Shown here one piece after another: positions 47,345 to 57,133 of a stretch of DNA of 64,000 nucleotides. Position 1 is the stretch's first letter; the number at the start of each line of letters is the position of its first letter. Below the pieces are notes generated by a model that worked only from the letters and a program-made list of their open reading frames with translations, searched no databases and had not been told where the DNA came from. The stretch is from positions 24,909 through 88,908 of the forward strand of contig CAMVLT010000010.1 of NCBI GenBank assembly GCA_947168395.1, read 5' to 3'. This DNA is from an uncultured Prevotellaceae bacterium (lineage in GTDB: Bacteria > Bacteroidota > Bacteroidia > Bacteroidales > Bacteroidaceae). A program made the translations under genes and the position numbers.

Positions 47345-48898
47345 ATGCGAAAGATTATATTGTTCACCATTGTAGTTGCGGCCGCCATGCTTGTCTCATG
47401 TTCTGGCGACAAAGTAAAATACCGTATCGGCGTGTCGCAGTGCTCCGATGACATCTGGCGCGACAAGCAGAACGCTGAGCTGAGGATGGGAGCTTACTTC
47501 CATGACAATGTAGAGTTGAAGTTTGCTGCTGCCTACGATAGTGACGAGCGGCAGGTGCAGCAGATAGACAGCCTCGTGAATGACGGCATCGACTTGCTGA
47601 TTGTAGCACCGAATCAGGTGCAGACCATCTCGCCCGCTATCGACCGCGCCTACGATAAAGGCATCCCTGTCATCGTATTTGAGCGGAAGACCAATTCGCA
47701 GAAATTCACAGCTTTCATCAGTGCTGACAATTATGAGATGGGGCACGTGATGGGCGAATACATTGCCTCGCGCCTTGGTGGTAAGGGTTCGGTATTGGAA
47801 ATAAAGGGCTTGGAAGGCTCTTCTCCTGCCATCGAGCGCCACAACGGTTTCATGGATGCCTTGAAGGACGCCCCCGGCATCAGCGTGGTAGAATCGCTGC
47901 AAGGCGATTGGACAGAACCTACGGCCTGTGAAATCACCCGCCAATGGCTGGCCAATCATCGCGACACGAAAGTAGACTTGGTCTTTGGTGCCAATGACCG
48001 CACAGCCATGGGAGCGCGAAAAGTGCTGGGGACGGGAGTGCTCTATTGCGGCATCGACGGATTGCCTGGCCCCACTGGCGGCATTCAGTTGGTGCGCGAC
48101 TCGCTACTCGACGCTTCGTATATCTATCCCACTCATGGTGACCAAATCATCGACTTGGCCGTCAATATTCTCGAAGGCAATCACTACGAGAAGGAGACCA
48201 TGCTGATGTCGGCTCTCGTCACCCGCGACAACGCCAAGGTTCTGCTGATGGAGAGCGAGGAGATTATGCGCCAGTCCGACCAGCTGGACTCATTGCATAA
48301 GAAGGCCGACAACTATCTGCACAAGCTCGACGCGCAGCGTATCATCAACTGGTTGGCTATTGGTGTCATAGTGCTATTAGTCATAATATTCGTACTATTC
48401 TACCTCTATCATCTCCGCAAGATTGTCTTTCAGAGAGAGCGCGTGGTCAATACGTTGTGGAATCTTAAGCCTGAAGACATTCCTGCTGCTGAACCCACAG
48501 AGACAGTCGGGGATTACAAATCCACTTCAACTGATGGTTCCGAGGCATCGTCAGAAAATACAGATGACAACGAACCCGTTGCCGTCTCACATTTCATCAC
48601 CCGCTTCAAGGAGGTCATCGAGGCTCGTCTGGAGGACAGCGACGTAAGTGTCGAGGATTTGGCAGCCGACATGAACCTCAGCCGTGTGCAGCTCTATCGC
48701 AAGGTGAAGGCCGTCTCAGGCTCGTCGCCTGTAGAGTTGCTGCGCACTGCCCGACTGAACCGTGCCTACCAACTGCTGCTTACCACCGAGAAAAGCGTCT
48801 CGGAAGTAGCCTATGCCGTAGGTTTCACCGCCCCCTCTTACTTCACTAAGTGTTTCAAGGAGGAGTATGGCATGGTGCCGGGTGACGTAAGGAAATAA
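47345..48898 (+). CDS. Membrane-bound sugar-sensing AraC regulator lacking kinase and receiver
   Basis: The 517-residue protein starts with a lipobox-like signal (MLVSC, Cys19), then a periplasmic type I sugar-binding domain (about 25-310; IGVSQCSDDIWRDKQNAEL, LLIVAPNQ, GIDGLPGP), one membrane helix (about 336-357), an acidic linker of about 55 residues and an AraC DNA-binding domain (about 414-517). Usual Bacteroides regulators of this type (for example the fructose sensor BT1754) have HisKA, HATPase and receiver between helix and AraC; all are missing here. It lies directly upstream of the susC it probably controls. Signal must pass through the membrane without phosphotransfer (inference). 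Confidence 0.85.
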   Translation: MRKIILFTIVVAAAMLVSCSGDKVKYRIGVSQCSDDIWRDKQNAELRMGAYFHDNVELKFAAAYDSDERQVQQIDSLVNDGIDLLIVAPNQVQTISPAIDRAYDKGIPVIVFERKTNSQKFTAFISADNYEMGHVMGEYIASRLGGKGSVLEIKGLEGSSPAIERHNGFMDALKDAPGISVVESLQGDWTEPTACEITRQWLANHRDTKVDLVFGANDRTAMGARKVLGTGVLYCGIDGLPGPTGGIQLVRDSLLDASYIYPTHGDQIIDLAVNILEGNHYEKETMLMSALVTRDNAKVLLMESEEIMRQSDQLDSLHKKADNYLHKLDAQRIINWLAIGVIVLLVIIFVLFYLYHLRKIVFQRERVVNTLWNLKPEDIPAAEPTETVGDYKSTSTDGSEASSENTDDNEPVAVSHFITRFKEVIEARLEDSDVSVEDLAADMNLSRVQLYRKVKAVSGSSPVELLRTARLNRAYQLLLTTEKSVSEVAYAVGFTAPSYFTKCFKEEYGMVPGDVRK

Positions 48899-48913
48899 CG
48901 AAAGATACGAAAA

Positions 48914-49010
48914 ATCGTTCATTCCACCGCAAAAATGTTACATTGCAACATATTTTGTACGGCGTGAACGATATTTTTAATGCTTTTGCGCGGATGGTTA
49001 GTACTTTTGC
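48914..49010 (+). promoter_or_regulatory. Operator-like nested dyad and promoter of the first susC
   Basis: ATCGTTCA (48914-48921) and TGAACGAT (48965-48972) flank ATGTTACATTGCAACAT (48935-48951); both inverted repeats share the centre at 48943. Downstream, TTTGCGCG (48985) and TACTTTTGC (49002-49010) form the promoter with only 13 bases between TTTG and TACT, short for this consensus, which suggests dependence on an activator. The layout is repeated before the second susC (62523-62596). Confidence 0.7.
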
Positions 49011-49055
49011 GCCAGATTTCTGAAACAATAGTATTAACTAAAAACGCAAGAGTAA

Positions 49056-52000
49056 ATGGAAAGACTAAGGAGATTTCTGCTGAGTTTGTCGCTCATCTTT
49101 GCGAGTACAGCTTTGTACGCGCAAACGGAGATAAGCGGCACGGTGCTCGATGACTTCGGTGAGGGAGTCATAGGTGCCACAGTAATGGAGAAAGGAACCA
49201 GCAACGGCACGGTGACCGATTTCGAAGGAAACTTCAAAATCAAGGTCAAGGCAGGTGCTGTGCTGGCGATTTCGTACATTGGCTATCAGACACAGGAGGT
49301 GCCTGCCGCGATGGGCATGAAAGTGGAACTGGTACCCGACGACAAGATGCTGGAAGAAGTGGTGGTGACGGGTTACACCACCCAGCGCAAAGCCGACCTG
49401 ACGGGAGCCATCTCAACGGTGAGCGTCGACGAAATGGCCAAACAGAACGAGAACAACCCGATGAAGGCCCTGCAGGGCCGCGTGCCGGGCATGAACATCA
49501 CGGCTGACGGTAATCCCTCGGGTGCCGCCACGGTACGCATCCGTGGTGTGGGAACGCTGAATGACAACGACCCGCTCTACATCATCGACGGCGTGCCCAC
49601 GAAGGCCGGCATGCACGAACTGAACGGCAACGACATCGAGAGCATACAGGTGTTGAAGGACGCCGCCTCGGCCAGTATCTACGGTTCACGAGCCGCCAAC
49701 GGTGTCATCATCATCACCACCAAGAAAGGCAAGGACGGCAAGGTGAAGGTGAACTTCGACGGAAGTGTGGCCACATCTTTCTATACGAATAAGATTGAGA
49801 CGATGAATGCCAACGAGTGGGGACGTGCCTACTGGCAGGCTTGCGTGAACGACGGTCTGAACCCCTCGAACAACAACCTGGGCTACAACTACGACTGGGG
49901 ATATGATGCCAATGGCAACCCCGTGCTGAACAAGATGACGATGAACATGTTCCTGGACGAGAATGCCTCGGTACGTGCAGGCGACACCGACTGGTTCGAC
50001 GAGATTACCCGCACGGGCGTGGTACAGCAGTACAACCTCTCGGTGAGCAACGGCTCGGAGAAGGGCAACGCCTTCTTCAGTCTGGGCTACTACGACAATC
50101 AGGGCACCATCAAGGACAGTTACTTCAACCGTCTGTCGGCACGTGCCAATGCCGACTACAAGCTTTTTGACGGAGCAGTAGTAATAGGCGAGAACTTCAC
50201 CATCAACCGCACAAAGGGTGTCGATGCCCCCGGCGGTGTGCTGGAGCACGCACTGGAATTCAACCCCAACTTCCCCATCTATGCCGAGAATGGCAAGTAC
50301 GCACAGGCATTAGGTGCTTATTCTGAGCGCGAGAACCCGCTGAGCATGATTGACAATGCCAAGGAAAACGAGTACACGCAGTGGCGCTCTTTCGGTGACG
50401 TCCACCTGAGCATCACCCCGTTCAAGAACTTCATGGTACGCACCACCCTCGGTATGGACTACACGCAGAAGGAGCAGCGTTTCTTCACATTCCCCATCGC
50501 CAATGGTAAGGTGATGCGCACCGACTCGGCCGTGGAGGGCAAGCAAGAGCACACCATGCGATGGATGTGGAACGCCATTGCCACCTATAATCTGGAAATC
50601 GGCAAGCACCGGGGCGATGCCATGATTGGTACCGAGGTGAACCGCATGGACTACAAGATGAACAGTGCCAAGCGTTACGAACTGGCCATTCTCAACACCG
50701 ACTACATGTGGCCCAGTGCTGGTGCCGGCAAGCAACTGGCCGAAGGCTTCGGCGAGGGTTTCTCGTTGCTGTCGTTCTTCGGCAAAGTGAACTACACCTA
50801 CGACGACAAGTACCTGGCTTCGTTCACCATCCGCCGCGACGGTTCGAGCCGCTTCGGTAGCAACAAGCAGTACGGTACCTTCCCGTCGGTCAGTGCCGGT
50901 TGGCGCATCAGCGAAGAGAAATTCATGGAGAGCACTAAAGGCTGGCTCGACAACCTGAAGCTGCGCTACTCATGGGGACAGACCGGTAACCAGGAAATAT
51001 CGAACACAGCCCGCTACACGTTATATAAGTCTGTAGTGTCTACAGGACTCTGGGGCAGCGGTCAGGCAGGCTCCTCCTACGACATTGCCGGTAAGAACGG
51101 CGGCTATGACCTGGACAACGGCTATGTGCGCAACCAGCGTGGCAACGACGACATCAAGTGGGAGACCACCACGCAGCACAACATCGGTGTGGACTTCGCA
51201 TTGCTCGGCAACGAGATTTACGGTTCGTTCGACTGGTTCAACAAGAAGACCACCGACATCCTGCTCTTCATGGAGGGTATTGCCGCCATGGGCGAGGGCG
51301 CTGGCCAGTGGATTAACGCCGGCGAGGTGAAGAACAACGGTTGGGAACTCACCGTAGGCTACCGTCACCGCCTGCCCAACGACTTCTCGTGGGACATCAG
51401 CGGTAACATCAGCAAATACGTGAACGAGATTACCAAGCTGCCCGAGACGGTGGCTGCCAACGGCAAGTACGGCGGCAACGGCGTGAAGAGCGTCGTGGGT
51501 CACCCCATGTTCTCGCAGGTGGGCTACGTCTACGACGGCATTTTCAAGAGCCAGGAGGAGATTGACAACCACGCCAAGCAGGAAGGTGCCGGACTGGGAC
51601 GCATACGCTATAAGGACCTGAACGGCGACGGCATGGTCACCGAGGATGACCAAGACTGGATTTACGACCCGACACCCGACTTCACATGGGGTCTGAACCT
51701 CTACCTGCAGTACAAGGACTGGGACCTGACCATGTTCTGGCAGGGCGTGCAGGGTGTTGACGTCGATTGTCGTGGCTTCAAGTCGCAGACCGACTTCTGG
51801 GCCAACTCTGCCATCAACGTGCCCTACCTGAACAAAGGCACACGTGTGCTCGACGCATGGAGTCCTGCCAATCCGGGCAGCGACATTCCCGCGCTGACCA
51901 CATCGGACACCAACCGTGAGGGCCGCATATCCTCTTACTTCATCGAAAACGGGTCTTACGTGAAACTGCGCACCATACAGTTGGGCTACAACATACCTAA

Positions 52001-52166
52001 GACGGTGACCGGCAAGCTGCACTTGGACCGCGTGCGCCTCTACGCCTCGGCTCAGAACCTGCTGACCATCAAGAGTAGCAAGTTCACGGGGGCTGACCCT
52101 GAGAACCCCGGATTCAACTACCCCATCCCCCTCAATCTCACATTCGGACTCAACGTTTCATTCTAA
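49056..52166 (+). CDS. SusC/RagA-family TonB-linked outer membrane transporter
   Basis: The 1036-residue protein has a signal peptide (ending ALYAQ), a carboxypeptidase-like domain (about 24-100; EISGTVLDDFGEGVIGATV, ISYIGYQTQEV), the TonB box/plug (EEVVVTGYTTQRKADLTGAIS, VRIRGVGTLNDNDPLYIIDGVP, VLKDAASASIYGSRAANGVIIITTKKG) and the barrel ending LTFGLNVSF. It imports oligosaccharides, here probably fructo-oligosaccharides given the downstream GH32 and DUF4960 genes. It forms an operon with susD 13 bases on. Confidence 0.95.
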   Translation: MERLRRFLLSLSLIFASTALYAQTEISGTVLDDFGEGVIGATVMEKGTSNGTVTDFEGNFKIKVKAGAVLAISYIGYQTQEVPAAMGMKVELVPDDKMLEEVVVTGYTTQRKADLTGAISTVSVDEMAKQNENNPMKALQGRVPGMNITADGNPSGAATVRIRGVGTLNDNDPLYIIDGVPTKAGMHELNGNDIESIQVLKDAASASIYGSRAANGVIIITTKKGKDGKVKVNFDGSVATSFYTNKIETMNANEWGRAYWQACVNDGLNPSNNNLGYNYDWGYDANGNPVLNKMTMNMFLDENASVRAGDTDWFDEITRTGVVQQYNLSVSNGSEKGNAFFSLGYYDNQGTIKDSYFNRLSARANADYKLFDGAVVIGENFTINRTKGVDAPGGVLEHALEFNPNFPIYAENGKYAQALGAYSERENPLSMIDNAKENEYTQWRSFGDVHLSITPFKNFMVRTTLGMDYTQKEQRFFTFPIANGKVMRTDSAVEGKQEHTMRWMWNAIATYNLEIGKHRGDAMIGTEVNRMDYKMNSAKRYELAILNTDYMWPSAGAGKQLAEGFGEGFSLLSFFGKVNYTYDDKYLASFTIRRDGSSRFGSNKQYGTFPSVSAGWRISEEKFMESTKGWLDNLKLRYSWGQTGNQEISNTARYTLYKSVVSTGLWGSGQAGSSYDIAGKNGGYDLDNGYVRNQRGNDDIKWETTTQHNIGVDFALLGNEIYGSFDWFNKKTTDILLFMEGIAAMGEGAGQWINAGEVKNNGWELTVGYRHRLPNDFSWDISGNISKYVNEITKLPETVAANGKYGGNGVKSVVGHPMFSQVGYVYDGIFKSQEEIDNHAKQEGAGLGRIRYKDLNGDGMVTEDDQDWIYDPTPDFTWGLNLYLQYKDWDLTMFWQGVQGVDVDCRGFKSQTDFWANSAINVPYLNKGTRVLDAWSPANPGSDIPALTTSDTNREGRISSYFIENGSYVKLRTIQLGYNIPKTVTGKLHLDRVRLYASAQNLLTIKSSKFTGADPENPGFNYPIPLNLTFGLNVSF

Positions 52167-52179
52167 ATACAGCAATAAT

Positions 52180-53928
52180 ATGAAAATGACATATAAACTC
52201 ATTGCCTGTTACGTTTGCTGCTGTATGACAGCAGCCTTCACCTCCTGCTCCAATTTCCTCGACGAGCAGGTGCCGCAGGCCACGCTGACTCAGGACGAGG
52301 TGAAAAACCCTGAGTATATCGACAACGTGCTGATTTCGGCCTACGCCGGACTGGTCAGCATCGAGGACATGAACTCCTCGTTCTCACTATGGAACTACGA
52401 TACCCGTTCCGACGATGCCTACGTGGGCGGCTCGGACTTCTCCGACGGCGAGCCCTTCCACATCCTGGAGAAGAGCACCGGCGTGATGACCAAGGACTGG
52501 CCCTACAACGACATCTGGAACCGCTTCTACCGCTACCTGTCGCGCATCAGCCTGTCGCTCGACATCCTGGCCGATGCCGACCAAGCCAATGCCACCATCC
52601 AGCAGCGCACCGCCGAGATGAAGTTCCTGCGTGCCTACGGTCACTTCCAGCTGAAGCGCCTGTTCAAGAAGATTCCCTTCGTCAACAAGCCCAACATGCA
52701 GGAGGACGACTACAACAACCTGTCGAACACCGAGTACACCAACGACGAGGGCTGGCAACAGATCATCAACGACCTGGAGGATGCCTACGCCGTACTGCCC
52801 ACTACTCAGCCTGAAAAGGGACGCCCCACAAAGGCTGCCTGCGCCGCCTTCTTAGCTAAGGTGTACCTCTATAAGGCTTACCGTCAGGACGATGCCAACA
52901 GCAACCAGGTGACCTCGGTCAACGAGGATGACCTGAAGAAGGTGCTGGAGTACACCAGCGCATCTATCTACAACGGCTACGCACTGGAAAGCGACCTGCA
53001 CAACAACTTCCGTCCCGAGGAACAGTACGAGAACGGCAAGGAGAGCCTCTGGGCCATCCAGTACTCGCGCAACGACGGTACCACCTGGGGCAACCTCAAC
53101 TTCTCCTACCGACTCATCGTGCCCTGCATCCCCAAGGTTCATGACGCGGGCTGCGACTTCTACAAGCCCTCCATCAACCTGGTCAACGCCTACCGCACCA
53201 CTGCCGACGGACTGCCCGTCTTCGACAACGCCCCGGCTGCCGACTACACCGTCGGCTCGGCACAGACTGTCGACCCGCGTCTCTTCGTCACCGTCGGTGT
53301 GCCTGGCACTCCCTATATGTTCAACCCCAACTTCATGGTCAGCCAGACCAACACCTGGAGCCGTTCGGGTGGCAAGTATGGCTACTTCGTGTCGCTGAAG
53401 CAGAACGTTGACCCTGCACTGACCGACAGCTACCTCTTCGTGTGCGACAACCAGTGGGCCAGCTCCATGAACCGCGTGGTGCTGCGCTATGCCGACGTGC
53501 TGCTGATGCGTGCCGAGGCGCTGGCTCAGTTAGGCCAGACCACCGAGGCCATTGCCCTGGTGAACCAAGTACGCGGCCGTGCTGCCGCCATGGCCACCAA
53601 CAGCATCGTGTCGAACTATCCTAATAAATATGGTGTACACTACGCCATCGGCAAGTACAGCGGCTCCTACTCCAAAGAGCAGACCTTGCAGATAGTCAAG
53701 ACCGAGCGCCGCTTAGAGCTGGCTATGGAGAGCGAGCGTTTCTTCGACCTCGTGCGCTGGGGCGACGTTGCCACCGTGCTCAACCGTTTCTACAGCACCG
53801 AGAGCGAGAAAATGAACTTCCTCGACGGCTCACTGTTCACCGCCAACAAAAACGAGTACCTGCCTGTGCCCTTCGAACAGATAGCAGCCTCTAACGGACA
53901 CTATACGCAGAACTGCGGACAGTGGTAA
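52180..53928 (+). CDS. RagB/SusD-family surface glycan-binding lipoprotein
   Basis: The 582-residue lipoprotein (lipobox TSC at Cys23) starts SNFLDEQVPQATLTQDEV, contains the TPR-like region (AEMKFLRAYGHFQLKRLF, AKVYLYKAY) and the C-terminal RagB signature (RRLELAMESERFFDLVRWGD). It lids the SusC transporter and binds the glycan at the surface. Close spacing on both sides places it in the operon. Confidence 0.95.
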   Translation: MKMTYKLIACYVCCCMTAAFTSCSNFLDEQVPQATLTQDEVKNPEYIDNVLISAYAGLVSIEDMNSSFSLWNYDTRSDDAYVGGSDFSDGEPFHILEKSTGVMTKDWPYNDIWNRFYRYLSRISLSLDILADADQANATIQQRTAEMKFLRAYGHFQLKRLFKKIPFVNKPNMQEDDYNNLSNTEYTNDEGWQQIINDLEDAYAVLPTTQPEKGRPTKAACAAFLAKVYLYKAYRQDDANSNQVTSVNEDDLKKVLEYTSASIYNGYALESDLHNNFRPEEQYENGKESLWAIQYSRNDGTTWGNLNFSYRLIVPCIPKVHDAGCDFYKPSINLVNAYRTTADGLPVFDNAPAADYTVGSAQTVDPRLFVTVGVPGTPYMFNPNFMVSQTNTWSRSGGKYGYFVSLKQNVDPALTDSYLFVCDNQWASSMNRVVLRYADVLLMRAEALAQLGQTTEAIALVNQVRGRAAAMATNSIVSNYPNKYGVHYAIGKYSGSYSKEQTLQIVKTERRLELAMESERFFDLVRWGDVATVLNRFYSTESEKMNFLDGSLFTANKNEYLPVPFEQIAASNGHYTQNCGQW

Positions 53929-53965
53929 TTTTTAATTGATAATTCACAATCTACAATTGACAATT

Positions 53966-55357
53966 ATGAAAACAATATATAGCATTATCTGCGCAATCTG
54001 CATCATCTGCGGCTTTACAGCCTGCAGCGACGACCATACGGGCAGCATCGACGTGAGCGGCTCATGCCTGGTGGAGAACTTCGTCCTCAACGGACAATAC
54101 GAGGGAACCATCAACACCGAGAAACGACTGGTGAAGGTGAAAGTGCCCGTAGACTTCAACCAGAAAAGCTCAATGGAGATTACCAGCCTCACCGTGTCGC
54201 CTGGCGCACAAACCAACCTGAAGGTGGGCGACCGCGTGAACTTCGACGCCGACCGTACCCTGCATATCACCAACGGCGACCTCGTCATGGACTATCAGGT
54301 CAGCGTGCGCAACGACGAGGCCCTGCTTAAACTCTTCATACTCGAGGGCGTGAAGGGAGCCATCAACCAGGACGACAAGACAGTCACCGTCTCGGTGATG
54401 GCCAACAGCGGCATCGACCTGGAGAACGCCACCTTCGAGGTGGAGTGCAGCGACGATGCCACCTGCAGCCCCGCCAGCGGCACAAAGGCCAACTTCCGTG
54501 AGCCGATGCTGCTGACGCTGAACGACAATACGGCTACCACAACTTATACCGTCAACGTGACGCTCATCGAGAATCCCGTGGCCATCTTCGTAGGCGACGC
54601 AGAGAACGTTGAGCTGCTGAACGACGAGGAAAAGGCAGCCGCCAAGTGGCTGACGGGCAACATCGAGGGTGCCGCCTACGCATCGTGGGACATGGTGGCC
54701 AGCGGCAGCATCTCGCTCGACGAGTGCAAGCTCATCTTCTTCCACCGCCACAGCCCTGCCTACGGCAACTACAACGGGTTTGCCGAGGCTGCCACCGGTG
54801 CCATGACAGCACTGCCCAAGATGAAGGAGTTCTGGAAGCGCGGTGGTGCCTTCGTGCTCAGCCGCTCGGCTGTGAACTATGCCATAGCCCTCGGAGCCAT
54901 GCCCGAGAACGCTTATCCCAACAACTGCTGGGGAGGAGGAGGCGGTGAAGGTTCCGACCTTATGGGCGACGACCCCTGGCACTTCTTCTCCTACGACACC
55001 ACCCATCCGCTGTGGCAGAACCTCGTCACCTATCCCGGTGCTCCCGACGATGCCGTCTACACGCTCGACAACGGCTATACCATCTGCAACACCACGTCGC
55101 AGTTCGCCCTCTGGAATCCCTACACCGATGTGCAGGCCTTCGAGGAAATCACTGGCAGTCGAGGCTTGGCTCATGGTGGCGACGGTGCCATCGTGGCCTG
55201 GGAACTGAAAGCTGCCGACGGCAACTACGGCAAGGGTGGCATCATCTGCTTCGGCTCCGGACTCTTCGACTGGAACTCACCCACGCCTTACACGTCGGTC
55301 TATCACGACAACATGGGCGGCATCATGCTCAACGCTTTCAATTATCTAACCAAATAA
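53966..55357 (+). CDS. DUF4960 surface glycan-binding lipoprotein
   Basis: The 463-residue lipoprotein (lipobox FTAC, Cys20) has two N-terminal Ig-like modules (about 30-205; SGSCLVENFVLNGQYEG, GVKGAINQDDKTVTVSVMANS) and a C-terminal alpha/beta domain of DUF4960 type (AIFVGDAENVELLNDEEKAA, FFHRHSPAYGNYNGF, KRGGAFVLSR). A DUF4960 protein is the surface glycan-binding protein of the B. thetaiotaomicron levan locus, which supports a fructan target. The frame opens with TTG at 53936; the ATG at 53966 starts the signal peptide. The leader contains AATTGAC-type simple repeats. Confidence 0.85.
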   Translation: MKTIYSIICAICIICGFTACSDDHTGSIDVSGSCLVENFVLNGQYEGTINTEKRLVKVKVPVDFNQKSSMEITSLTVSPGAQTNLKVGDRVNFDADRTLHITNGDLVMDYQVSVRNDEALLKLFILEGVKGAINQDDKTVTVSVMANSGIDLENATFEVECSDDATCSPASGTKANFREPMLLTLNDNTATTTYTVNVTLIENPVAIFVGDAENVELLNDEEKAAAKWLTGNIEGAAYASWDMVASGSISLDECKLIFFHRHSPAYGNYNGFAEAATGAMTALPKMKEFWKRGGAFVLSRSAVNYAIALGAMPENAYPNNCWGGGGGEGSDLMGDDPWHFFSYDTTHPLWQNLVTYPGAPDDAVYTLDNGYTICNTTSQFALWNPYTDVQAFEEITGSRGLAHGGDGAIVAWELKAADGNYGKGGIICFGSGLFDWNSPTPYTSVYHDNMGGIMLNAFNYLTK

Positions 55358-55369
55358 AACGTCACCATT

Positions 55370-57016
55370 ATGAAAACCAACAATATAAAGCATTACATCC
55401 TTGGTTGTCTCGTGTGCTGCGGCGTTGCCGCAGCCCCGGCAACCCTCGCCTCCTGCAGCGACGATGACTTCAGCGGCGACCCCGACCGCGACTGGGAAGG
55501 CACCACCACGTTCTTCACACCCACCGACGAACAGGGCTTCAGCACCTACTACACCCCCACCGTGGGACGTGTAGGCGACCCCATGCCCTTCTACGACCAG
55601 CGTTCCGGCGACTTCAAGGTGCTCTATCTGCAGGAGTTCATCAACAACCTGAGTCACCGCTTCCACCCCATCTGGGCTGTGGCCACCAAGGATGGCGCTA
55701 CCTACCAGTCGCTCGGCGAACTGTTGCCCTTTGGCGCCAACGACTACCAGCAGGACGCTGCCCTCGGTACGGGCTGTGCCTACGAGAAGGACGGCACCTA
55801 TTATATATATTATACGGGCCACAACGGTAACTGCAAGAACCGTGAAGTAGTGATGCGGGCCACGTCCAACGACTTCAAGACCTGGACGAAGGACGAGCTG
55901 TGGACGCTCAACGGCCCCGACTACGGCTACTCAGGCAACGACTTCCGCGACCCGCAGGTCTTCGTAGCCGACGACAACCTCTACCACATGGTCATCTCCA
56001 CCTATCCTGTCAACGGCGGCGACCCCGTCTTTGCCGAGTTCAAGTCATCCGACCTGAAGACGTGGGAGCACGTGGGACGCATCCGCATGATCTGGGACCG
56101 CATGCTCGAGTGCCCCGACATCTTCAAGATGGGCGACTACTGGTACATGGTCTACAGCGAGAGCTTCCGCACCTCGTGGAGCCGCAAGGTGAAGTACATG
56201 ATGGCCCGCAGCTACGACGAGCTGAAGAACTGCTTTAACGACGGCCCGAAGTGGCCCGCCGACGGCCATGAGGGCGTGCTCGACAGCCGGGCCTTCTATG
56301 CCGGAAAGACCGCTTCCAACGGCACCGACCGCTTCATCTGGGGCTGGTGTCCCTTCCGCTCAGGCGGCGACATCCACGAGAAGAACATCAACGTGGGAGC
56401 CGGTGACGGCAATGAACCCAACTGGAGCGGTGCCCTCGTCTGCCACAAACTCATACAGCATGCCGACGGTACGCTGACCCTCGGAGCCGTTCCCGCTATG
56501 GCTGCCAAGTACAACAAGCAGCAAGAGGTAAAGGTGATGGCCTCCAACGGCAGCAATGTGTCCAGCGGTTCTCCCGCTGGGACAGCCACCCTCACCGGCG
56601 ATGATGCCTACGTGCTCTACAGCCGCTTGGGTACCTGCAACCACCTCTCCTTCACGGTCAAGACCTCCAACAACTGGGACAAGTTCGGCATCTCCTTCGT
56701 GCGTGGCACCGACTCCAAGAAATACTACACGATAGTGGTGAATCCCGAGGACGAAAACCATCGCAAGGTCAACTTCGAGCAGGAGGGCGCTGAGGGCAAG
56801 GGATTCGTCGAGGGTATCGACGGCTACTGGTTTGAACGTCCAGCCGACAACACCTACGCTATCGACATCTACACCGACAACTCCGTCCTCGTGATGTACA
56901 TCAACGATGTCTGCGCTTACACTCAGCGCATCTACGGCATCCAGAAGAACTGCTGGAGCATCAACAACTATGGCGGATCGGTAACCGTGAGCGACGTGAA
57001 GGTCGGCCAGCAATAA
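55370..57016 (+). CDS. GH32 fructan hydrolase, surface lipoprotein
   Basis: The 548-residue lipoprotein (LASC, Cys29) carries GH32 motifs: the nucleophile Asp70 in VGDPMPFYD, the RDP motif FRDPQVF (Arg193-Asp194) and the acid/base Glu247 in MLECPDIF. A C-terminal beta-sandwich (about 385-548) follows. It cleaves fructans such as levan or inulin; whether endo or exo cannot be read from the sequence. Being a lipoprotein next to SusC/D suggests an outer-surface endo enzyme (inference). Last core gene of the operon. Confidence 0.9.
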   Translation: MKTNNIKHYILGCLVCCGVAAAPATLASCSDDDFSGDPDRDWEGTTTFFTPTDEQGFSTYYTPTVGRVGDPMPFYDQRSGDFKVLYLQEFINNLSHRFHPIWAVATKDGATYQSLGELLPFGANDYQQDAALGTGCAYEKDGTYYIYYTGHNGNCKNREVVMRATSNDFKTWTKDELWTLNGPDYGYSGNDFRDPQVFVADDNLYHMVISTYPVNGGDPVFAEFKSSDLKTWEHVGRIRMIWDRMLECPDIFKMGDYWYMVYSESFRTSWSRKVKYMMARSYDELKNCFNDGPKWPADGHEGVLDSRAFYAGKTASNGTDRFIWGWCPFRSGGDIHEKNINVGAGDGNEPNWSGALVCHKLIQHADGTLTLGAVPAMAAKYNKQQEVKVMASNGSNVSSGSPAGTATLTGDDAYVLYSRLGTCNHLSFTVKTSNNWDKFGISFVRGTDSKKYYTIVVNPEDENHRKVNFEQEGAEGKGFVEGIDGYWFERPADNTYAIDIYTDNSVLVMYINDVCAYTQRIYGIQKNCWSINNYGGSVTVSDVKVGQQ

Positions 57017-57088
57017 ATAGTAGTTAGTTAGTTTTTCCATTGGTAAAGGATTGTTTTTCAGGATAACATATCAATAAATTAAAACCCC

Positions 57089-57116
57089 CGTGTCCGACGC
57101 TTTTCCGTCGGACACG
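57089..57116 (+). other. 11-bp perfect hairpin between GH32 and the next gene
   Basis: CGTGTCCGACG (57089-57099) and CGTCGGACACG (57106-57116) with loop CTTTTC, followed by an A-rich stretch and the next ATG 17 bases later. Without a T-tract it is more likely a processing or attenuating structure within the operon than a full stop. Confidence 0.6.
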
Positions 57117-57133
57117 CAAAAGAAAAGGAAATA

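Noticed and set aside
54170..55174. 334-codon frame opposite the DUF4960 gene
   Set aside because: Shadow of a GC-rich gene; no promoter or domain.
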